Of a DNA stretch of 35,538 nt, positions 27,235 to 33,508 are shown piece after piece. Source of the stretch: Caldifarciminota bacterium (lineage in GTDB: Bacteria > Hydrothermota > Hydrothermia > B15-G9); NCBI GenBank assembly GCA_027037615.1, contig JALVZN010000061.1, positions 1-35,538 on the forward strand. The letters are read 5' to 3'. The notes beneath the pieces were generated by a model. That model was not told the DNA's origin and did no database searches. It was given only the letters and a program-made list of their open reading frames with translations. The number at the start of each line of letters is the position of its first letter. Position 1 is the stretch's first letter. A program made the translations under genes and the position numbers.

Positions 27235-28226
27235 CTCCTGATCTCCGCCTTGAGCCTGTAAAGTTTCTCGGTTTTGATGCTTTTCAAAGACAGGCCCTCT
27301 ATCTCGTCCAGTATCTCAAGCCTGTGCATGCCGTCGGATATTGCGGTTTTGAGTATCTCGGTGAACAGCACAGTGCCGGCCTGAACATTCATGGCGTTCG
27401 GATCCACATCTTCGATGAGGATCTGCGCAACACCGTTGAATTTCAGCACTATCGACGCTGCAACTGGCCAGCTATCGGCCTTCAGGTAAACGAATTCGAG
27501 CATCCCCCTGCCGGAGAGCACACGGGCACACTCCCTCAAAAATGTCTCCACGCCGATGTCAACCTGTTTGCCAAGCAATTTCATGATGTGGAACAACTTA
27601 TCCAGCTCGGGATCCATCTGCGACGGGTCAGTCACATGGACGATATCCATGTCGGCAAGTCGGCGCGAACGCTTGACCCATTTGGTGACCTTCTTCCTGT
27701 CGCCCTGCTTCAACATTATCACGAACTCATCGAGCGATTCAGGAAGGTCGAAGTAGCTAATTTCGCCCGCCAACTCCTTCTGGATACCGCCTCCCATGTC
27801 CGATATGACCTTCTCGAAAGCCCATATCGTTGGCGAATGCTCAGAGATCGGATGAAGGTCAAACCTGAGGGTAAGTTCGGGATAATCGGTCAACAGGTTG
27901 AACAGAGCCGTTCTGATAGCTTCGTTCCGATGTCTCTGGTCTATCGGGAAGTCGTAATGGCCAAATCCGTGCCCCGACGGGAACGAAAAGGCCACATGGT
28001 CGTCCCTGATGCGGGCGACGAGCGGGATTACACCGATAAGTTCGTTATTGTCCCTGATTTCGATGAGTGACAGCTCTTCATCGCGCGCAAAATAGTCGAA
28101 TGTCAGGCCGAGCCAGCACGGCGTCAGGAATGCGCTTTTGTATTGGAGAGATTTAAGGAGGGCCAACCACTCCTCCACAAGGTCCCAGAATTTATCAGGA
28201 TCACTCCACCGCTTTATCGACAGCAT
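27231..28226 (-). CDS. GNAT/BioF2-like (FemAB-like fold) acyltransferase
   Basis: Double-GNAT layout: PCWLGLTFDYFARDEELSLIEIRDNNELIGVIPLV and FLRECARVLSGRGMLEFVYLKADSWPVAASIVLKFNGVAQILIEDVDPNAMNVQAGTVLFTEILKTAISDGMHRLEILD. Confidence 0.7.
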   Translation of the reverse strand: MLSIKRWSDPDKFWDLVEEWLALLKSLQYKSAFLTPCWLGLTFDYFARDEELSLIEIRDNNELIGVIPLVARIRDDHVAFSFPSGHGFGHYDFPIDQRHRNEAIRTALFNLLTDYPELTLRFDLHPISEHSPTIWAFEKVISDMGGGIQKELAGEISYFDLPESLDEFVIMLKQGDRKKVTKWVKRSRRLADMDIVHVTDPSQMDPELDKLFHIMKLLGKQVDIGVETFLRECARVLSGRGMLEFVYLKADSWPVAASIVLKFNGVAQILIEDVDPNAMNVQAGTVLFTEILKTAISDGMHRLEILDEIEGLSLKSIKTEKLYRLKAEIRR

Positions 28227-28558
28227 ATTCTTGATTTATTATCGAGCATTCGGCTCCGATTGCGCAAGCGAACGAGGTGCATTATCACGCATTTTTAACT
28301 ATACATACTGCCATACAGGGCATTGCAGCATCCACAGGCCTTCCTCCAGCGGGAAGTGGTCATAGCCGCGGGATTGAGGTGTGAACATCGCCGTGACGGC
28401 CATTAAAAAGCTGTGTGGGTTGATAGAGCTGCGACACAACTGAACGGAAAAGAGGATGTTTGTCATGCAGCGTCATGAGTAATGCCTGTGCAGGTTAGTC
28501 GCTCGATCTCAAGAGGTCACTGACCCAATGGTTTCCACTCAGATCGATGTCTGAATCA

Positions 28559-28587
28559 TTGCCTATCCGGTGATTTGTCGATAAAAT
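28559..28587 (+). promoter_or_regulatory. Predicted promoter of asnS
   Basis: TTGCCT (28559-28564), 17-bp spacer, TAAAAT (28582-28587), ATG 10 nt downstream, no SD. Confidence 0.5.
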
Positions 28588-28597
28588 ATCCCGCACT

Positions 28598-29890
28598 ATG
28601 AAATGGATTTACATTGAAGATGCCGGTAAACATGTTGGGGAAGAGGTCGAGATAAGGGGATGGCTTTTCAACAAAAGGTCATCGGGCAAGATCCACTTCC
28701 TGATCGTCCGCGATGGGACCGGATTTATGCAGGCGGTCGTTGTCAAAAGCGAGGTTTCGGACGAGGTCTTTGATCTCTACGACGAGCTGACGCAGGAGTC
28801 CTCGATAATCGTTCAGGGCGTTGTCAGGGCGGACAAACGCGCTCCCGGCGGATATGAGCTCACGGTCCGAAATATCCAGCTTGTCCACCGCGCCATCGAC
28901 TATCCGATCACAAAGAAGGAGCATGGCATCGGATTCCTGCTCCCGAGGCGCCATCTCTGGCTCCGTTCGCGCAAACAGTGGGCGTTGATGCGGCTGAGGA
29001 ACGAGGTGGAGATGGCAATCGAGGATTTCTTTCAGAATGAGAAGTTTGTCCGTGTGGATGCGCCGATTTTGACGCCATCTGCATGTGAGGGAACCACAAC
29101 GCTTTTCAAAACGGATTACTTCGGCGAGCCGGCATACCTGTCGCAGTCAGGCCAGCTTTACATGGAAGCGGCGGCAATGGCGCTGGGCAAGGTGTATTGC
29201 TTTGGCCCGGCGTTCAGAGCTGAGAAATCGAAGACGCGCCGCCACCTGATGGAGTTCTGGCAGGCTGAGCCGGAGGTCGCATGGGCGACGCTCGACGACA
29301 TCATGGACCTCGCCGAAAACCTGATAGCTTACATCGTCGAACGGGTGCTTGAGACCAGACAGGAAGAGCTGAAGCTTCTGGAAAGGGATATCTCCAAACT
29401 TGAAGCTGTCAAAAAGCCTTTTTACCGCATAACTTACACGGAAGCGGTTGAGATAGTCAACAAGGCCGGCCTCAAGATGGAGTGGGGCGAGGATTTCGGC
29501 GGCGATGAGGAGACGGTTCTGGCTCAGCAGTTCGATAAACCCATACTCGTCCACCGTTATCCGGCGAAGGTCAAGCCGTTCTACATGAAGCGCGATCCTG
29601 AAAACCCTGACCTTGCGCTCTGCGTCGATGTGCTTGCGCCGGAAGGATATGGCGAGATAGTCGGCGGCGGACAGCGCGAGGACGATTACGAGACGCTCTA
29701 CAACCGCATGGTCGAGGAAAACATGCCTATCGAGGATTACGAATGGTATCTCGATCTCAGGAAATATGGGTCAGTGCCTCACTCCGGCTTTGGCATAGGG
29801 CTTGAGCGCACCCTGAGATGGATCGCAGGGATACACCACATCAGGGAAGCGATACCGTTTCCGAGATTGCTTGAGAAGATTTATCCGTAG
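28598..29890 (+). CDS. asnS: Asparaginyl-tRNA synthetase
   Basis: OB-fold GEEVEIRGWLFNKRSSGKIHFLIVRDGTGFMQAVV; class II motif 2 FGPAFRAEKSKTRRHLMEFWQAEPE; motif 3 HSGFGIGLERTLRWIAGIHHIREAIPFPR. Confidence 0.93.
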   Translation: MKWIYIEDAGKHVGEEVEIRGWLFNKRSSGKIHFLIVRDGTGFMQAVVVKSEVSDEVFDLYDELTQESSIIVQGVVRADKRAPGGYELTVRNIQLVHRAIDYPITKKEHGIGFLLPRRHLWLRSRKQWALMRLRNEVEMAIEDFFQNEKFVRVDAPILTPSACEGTTTLFKTDYFGEPAYLSQSGQLYMEAAAMALGKVYCFGPAFRAEKSKTRRHLMEFWQAEPEVAWATLDDIMDLAENLIAYIVERVLETRQEELKLLERDISKLEAVKKPFYRITYTEAVEIVNKAGLKMEWGEDFGGDEETVLAQQFDKPILVHRYPAKVKPFYMKRDPENPDLALCVDVLAPEGYGEIVGGGQREDDYETLYNRMVEENMPIEDYEWYLDLRKYGSVPHSGFGIGLERTLRWIAGIHHIREAIPFPRLLEKIYP

Positions 29891-29920
29891 TGCGGATTTG
29901 TTGAGGCTGGAAAACGAAAA

Positions 29921-29943
29921 GGGGCGGCGCTTCGCGCCGCCCC
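29921..29943. terminator. Bidirectional rho-independent terminator
   Basis: GGGGCGGCGC-TTC-GCGCCGCCCC perfect stem; GAATTTTT on +, TTTTCGTTTT on -; between convergent asnS and the porin-like gene. Confidence 0.9.
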
Positions 29944-29967
29944 GAATTTTTATCACACTCAAAACGC

Positions 29968-30900
29968 TTAGAACATGACCTGCATGAGTGTCGAGATGTA
30001 AGAATCAGGCGAGAGGGTCGTATCGGCATAAGTGGTTTTGCCGTAGAACAGCTGGAATTTGAATGGGCCTTTGTAGAGGTTGAGACCAATCTCCATGTTG
30101 CTCATCTCATCATTTTGGACGCTTTTGTCATCGTCCAGATGGCTGAACTTGAGCACGGGCTGGAAGTCCATGCCAGCGATGCCACTGACTTTGTATGCCG
30201 CTGTGACCTGGAACCCGCCACCTTTGATGGTGGTTGTCGAATTCACTTTGTTGGAACCCATCAGGTATTCGGCAATTATGCTGGCGCCCAGGAAATTGCC
30301 TATCAGGCCGAGATTGATGTCCTGGACATCGTTATCGCCAATGTAAAAGCTCGGCACAAAGGTCAAATTCCCAATCGGCAGAGGCGGCGTGAGCTCCAAC
30401 CTGCCCACCATCGAGTAGCCCTTCTCATTTGTGGAGCCGTTGTAGATGCCGAACGCATATCTGAAAAACGGCAGTTTGCCGTTGATAGAAGCTCCGATGT
30501 CTATGCCGTTGATCTGATAATTTCCAGAGAAGGTGGCAAGGGACACAAGCGAGTAGTTCGGGGTTAGGAGGTTGAACGGCGGTGTGTAGGCCTCTATGCC
30601 GAACGGGACAACCATCTTTCCGTAGCTCAGGTTGAAGACATCGGATAACTTGATGTTCATCAACGCCCATGTGAGGAAATTCGTGCTGAGATCGGTCTCG
30701 ACGAACACGGAGAACATGTCGTTTATGTTGCCCATGAAATCGATGGCCACATTCTTGAAGTAGAAGTTGGACACATAGGTGCTGTCCGACAGGTTGATAT
30801 CATACGCACCCCTCAGATACCCGCTGACTGTGATATTTTGTTGCGCATACACACTGCCGCTCAGTATGGCAGCAATCACCATCATCTTGATATACCTCAT
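29968..30900 (-). CDS. Porin-like outer membrane beta-barrel protein
   Basis: Signal peptide MRYIKMMVIAAILSGSVYAQ; alternating beta strands; DMFSVFVETDLSTNFLTWALMNIKLSDVFNLSYGKMVVPFGIEAYTPPF typical of phosphate-selective-porin-like barrels; C-terminal aromatic residue (QVMF); SD AAAGGAGG. Confidence 0.75.
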   Translation of the reverse strand: MRYIKMMVIAAILSGSVYAQQNITVSGYLRGAYDINLSDSTYVSNFYFKNVAIDFMGNINDMFSVFVETDLSTNFLTWALMNIKLSDVFNLSYGKMVVPFGIEAYTPPFNLLTPNYSLVSLATFSGNYQINGIDIGASINGKLPFFRYAFGIYNGSTNEKGYSMVGRLELTPPLPIGNLTFVPSFYIGDNDVQDINLGLIGNFLGASIIAEYLMGSNKVNSTTTIKGGGFQVTAAYKVSGIAGMDFQPVLKFSHLDDDKSVQNDEMSNMEIGLNLYKGPFKFQLFYGKTTYADTTLSPDSYISTLMQVMF

Positions 30901-31053
30901 GACACAATCCTCCTTTTAAGGTTTTGGATTTCAAAGGGGAGCGCATCACAAATGCGGAAGGCCGAGTTTTGAGCCGTCATATCGAGCTCCATTTTCACGG
31001 TGAATATTTAAAAGGTGTAAATTTTTAATGTCAATGCGGCCTATCACCAATTG

Positions 31054-31082
31054 TTGCAGGTATTTATGAAAACGCATAAAAT
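31054..31082 (+). promoter_or_regulatory. Predicted leaderless promoter of cas2
   Basis: TTGCAG, 17-bp spacer, TAAAAT (31077-31082), ATG exactly 6 nt after the hexamer; no SD. Confidence 0.45.
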
Positions 31083-31088
31083 AAGGCC

Positions 31089-31352
31089 ATGTTTATCATA
31101 ATGGTTTACGATGTCAAAGAGGAACGAGTGGCCAAAGCGCTCAAGGTATCGAGAAAATACCTCAACTGGGTTCAAAACTCGGTTTTTGAGGGCGAACTCA
31201 CGGTCTCGCAGCTCGAACGGCTCAAGGCAGAGCTGCACGATGTGTTAAATCCCGAGGAGGATTCGGTCATTTTCTACAAGTTTAGGACCCGTGCATATTT
31301 CGAGCGTGAGGTTCTGGGCATCGAGAAGGGCGGTCAGGAGATGTTTCTGTGA
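31089..31352 (+). CDS. cas2: CRISPR-associated endoribonuclease/integration protein Cas2
   Basis: MFIIMVYDVKEERVAKALKVSRKYLNWVQNSVFEGELTVSQLERLKAEL...DSVIFYKFRTRAYFEREVLG: Cas2 N-terminal YDV active-site strand, RKYLNWVQNSVFEGELT signature, length 87 aa. Confidence 0.92.
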   Translation: MFIIMVYDVKEERVAKALKVSRKYLNWVQNSVFEGELTVSQLERLKAELHDVLNPEEDSVIFYKFRTRAYFEREVLGIEKGGQEMFL

Positions 31353-31368
31353 TTTTGCCGTCGTTTGA

Positions 31369-31390
31369 TGGCTAATTTCGGTCTTAGCCA
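31369..31390. promoter_or_regulatory. Perfect 7-bp inverted repeat overlapping the GH57 promoter region
   Basis: TGGCTAA-8-TTAGCCA immediately upstream of TAAAAT (31392-31397). Confidence 0.5.
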
Positions 31391-31421
31391 ATAAAATATA
31401 GGCTTAAAAGGAGTTTGTGGA

Positions 31422-33083
31422 ATGGATAAAAAGGCGTTTGGCCTGGTCCTTCACTCGCACCTCCCGTGGGTGCTATCTCATGGAGTGTGGCCGCACGGCG
31501 CAGAATGGCTGTTCGAGGCCGCTTCCGAGACCTACATCCCCCTGATAAGGGTTTTCAAAAGGCTTATGTCCGAAGGAATTAAGCCCAATGTCACAGTGGG
31601 ACTGACCCCTGTCCTCGTCGAACAGCTGAGCGATGACGAGTTCAAGGCCGAATTTCCGAATTATCTGGCATCCAAAGCCGAATCCGCGCGCGCCGATCTG
31701 CTCGAATTCGAGAGAGCTGGTCTGAACAACCGCGCTAAGGTCGCCAGAATGTGGATCGAATTTTACGAAGGCGTCATGGCCTATTTCGATGAGATAAATC
31801 GGGACATCGTCGGCGAATTCAAGCGGCTTCAGGACGAAGGCGCCATAGAAATCATCACATCTGCCGCAACTCATGGCTACCTGCCCCTGCTCGGTCTGGA
31901 CGAGGCGGTGAAGGCGCAGGTCGAGATCGGCGTCAGGAACTACATTCGGGTCTTCGGCAAACAACCGGCCGGTATATGGCCGCCTGAGCTCGCTTACAGG
32001 CCGGCTTACCGCTGGAAAGCCCCTGTTGGAGACTACCCTGAGATCGACAGGAGAGGCGTTGAGGAGTTCTACCACGACGCTGGCATCCGTTACTTCATTG
32101 TCGATAAGCACCTGTTGATGGGCGGCGAGGTCATCGGCACATATCTTTCCCTGTTTGAAGGGCTTAAGGCTTTGTGGGAGAGGTCGCGCGAGGCCTCTCA
32201 ATTCCGTTCGAGGGAGCTGAGCCCTCACAAACCTTATTACGCTGCTTCGGGGAATTCGTCCAAACCGGTGGCATTCTTCACACGCGACCCCGAAACCGCC
32301 TCAAGGGTCTGGTCGCGCGATCTCGGCTATCCCGGCGATCCGGCTTATCTTGAGTTTCACAAGCGCCATTTCCCCGGCGGCCACAAATACTGGAGGGTAA
32401 CGGACTCAAAACTCGACCTTGCGGACAAGGGGGAATACATACCGGAGATGGTCGAGGCGCCGCTCGAAGCGCAATCCTCCCATTTCGTGCAGCTCGTAAA
32501 CGAGATCGCCGTTCGCGAAGATGGCATCGTTGTGGCGCCGTTCGACACGGAACTTTTTGGTCACTGGTGGTTTGAAGGCCCGGAATGGCTCTACCGTGTG
32601 ATCAAAAAGCTTTACGCCGATGACTCCGCTGTCAGGCCTGTGAAGCTCGGCGAATACCTCGACGCATTCCCGCCCGATGAAGTCGTCAATCTGCCCGAAG
32701 GCTCATGGGGCGAAGGCGGATTCCACTGGGTGTGGCTTAACGATTGGACCAGATGGACATGGGAAAAGATTTACGAGATGGAACACAGGGTCGTCGCGCT
32801 TTTGAAGTCAGACAAGCAGATTAACCCCTTGCTGATGCAGCAGATACTCAAACAGCTTCTGCTCCTTGAGTCCTCCGACTGGCAGTTCCTGATAACAACA
32901 TGGAGCGCAAGGGATTACGCCGAAAACCGATTCTCCGAACACTACGAGGTTCTGAAAAAGTTGCTTGATCTGGCTGAGACTGAGCTCACAGAGGAGGGCA
33001 TGGCGTTCGTCAGAACCGTTGCGTCGAAGGACAGGCTGTTCAACTCCATCGTGTCGCCTGAGTTCTGGAAACTCAAGGGCTAA
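31422..33083 (+). CDS. Glycoside hydrolase family 57 protein, 1,4-alpha-glucan branching enzyme-like
   Basis: LVLHSHLPWVLSHGVWPHGAEWLFEAASETYIPLI; GIWPPELAYRP (GH57 nucleophile region); PFDTELFGHWWFEGPEWL (catalytic Asp region); C-terminal DUF1957-like helices; SD AAAGGAG. Confidence 0.9.
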   Translation: MDKKAFGLVLHSHLPWVLSHGVWPHGAEWLFEAASETYIPLIRVFKRLMSEGIKPNVTVGLTPVLVEQLSDDEFKAEFPNYLASKAESARADLLEFERAGLNNRAKVARMWIEFYEGVMAYFDEINRDIVGEFKRLQDEGAIEIITSAATHGYLPLLGLDEAVKAQVEIGVRNYIRVFGKQPAGIWPPELAYRPAYRWKAPVGDYPEIDRRGVEEFYHDAGIRYFIVDKHLLMGGEVIGTYLSLFEGLKALWERSREASQFRSRELSPHKPYYAASGNSSKPVAFFTRDPETASRVWSRDLGYPGDPAYLEFHKRHFPGGHKYWRVTDSKLDLADKGEYIPEMVEAPLEAQSSHFVQLVNEIAVREDGIVVAPFDTELFGHWWFEGPEWLYRVIKKLYADDSAVRPVKLGEYLDAFPPDEVVNLPEGSWGEGGFHWVWLNDWTRWTWEKIYEMEHRVVALLKSDKQINPLLMQQILKQLLLLESSDWQFLITTWSARDYAENRFSEHYEVLKKLLDLAETELTEEGMAFVRTVASKDRLFNSIVSPEFWKLKG

Positions 33084-33350
33084 GCTTGATGACAATTCTA
33101 CTTTGACGGCTGCGCGCCGAGGGCGATACCTCACCGATTTTGGCATCTTGTAATTGAAATCCTCGCGGCTGTGCGAGTGCTTGAATTTCACATCGGACGC
33201 CATTGTAGCGCCTGAAATCCGTTATTAAAGCGTAACTTACGGGTTGACAGCATCTTGCGGCTCGAAAATTTATCACATCGGAGCAGCCCAGTTGTATCCC
33301 GTTTACTCCCGCGGGCACGCCCCGAAACCTCAGGACTTCCGCGCCGCCTG

Positions 33351-33391
33351 GCCAATATTTTCCCGTAATTGGCTAACTCTTTGCCAATTGG
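33351..33391. promoter_or_regulatory. Clustered GCCAAT/ATTGGC inverted repeats upstream of the M14 gene
   Basis: GCCAAT 33351-33356, ATTGGC 33368-33373, GCCAATTGG 33383-33391. Confidence 0.4.
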
Positions 33392-33508
33392 AAACATGGA
33401 TGGTTGATGTTTTATCACTCCGTGTTTCAGTGGCTTTGCAGATGTTTACTTTTCGGCCTTTTAAAGGTAACATTAGTGGCCTTTCAAAAAACCATCCAAG
33501 GAGGTATT

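Noticed and set aside
28227-28597. tRNA, SRP RNA, RNase P or T-box element
   Set aside because: No TTCGA-type T-arm/CCA acceptor, no SRP tetraloop core, no RNase P signature and no T-box consensus recognised by eye; left as unexplained rather than annotated.
30901-31421. CRISPR array near cas2
   Set aside because: Read both flanks for 25-40 nt direct repeats with regular spacers; only short inverted repeats were found.
31473-32228. 251-aa minus-strand ORF inside GH57
   Set aside because: Antisense to the conserved GH57 catalytic domain.
33243-33266. TTGACA promoter for the M14 gene
   Set aside because: The -35-like TTGACA lacks a good -10 at 16-18 bp (only AATTTA/ATTTAT), and it lies ~260 nt from the ATG; too weak to annotate.
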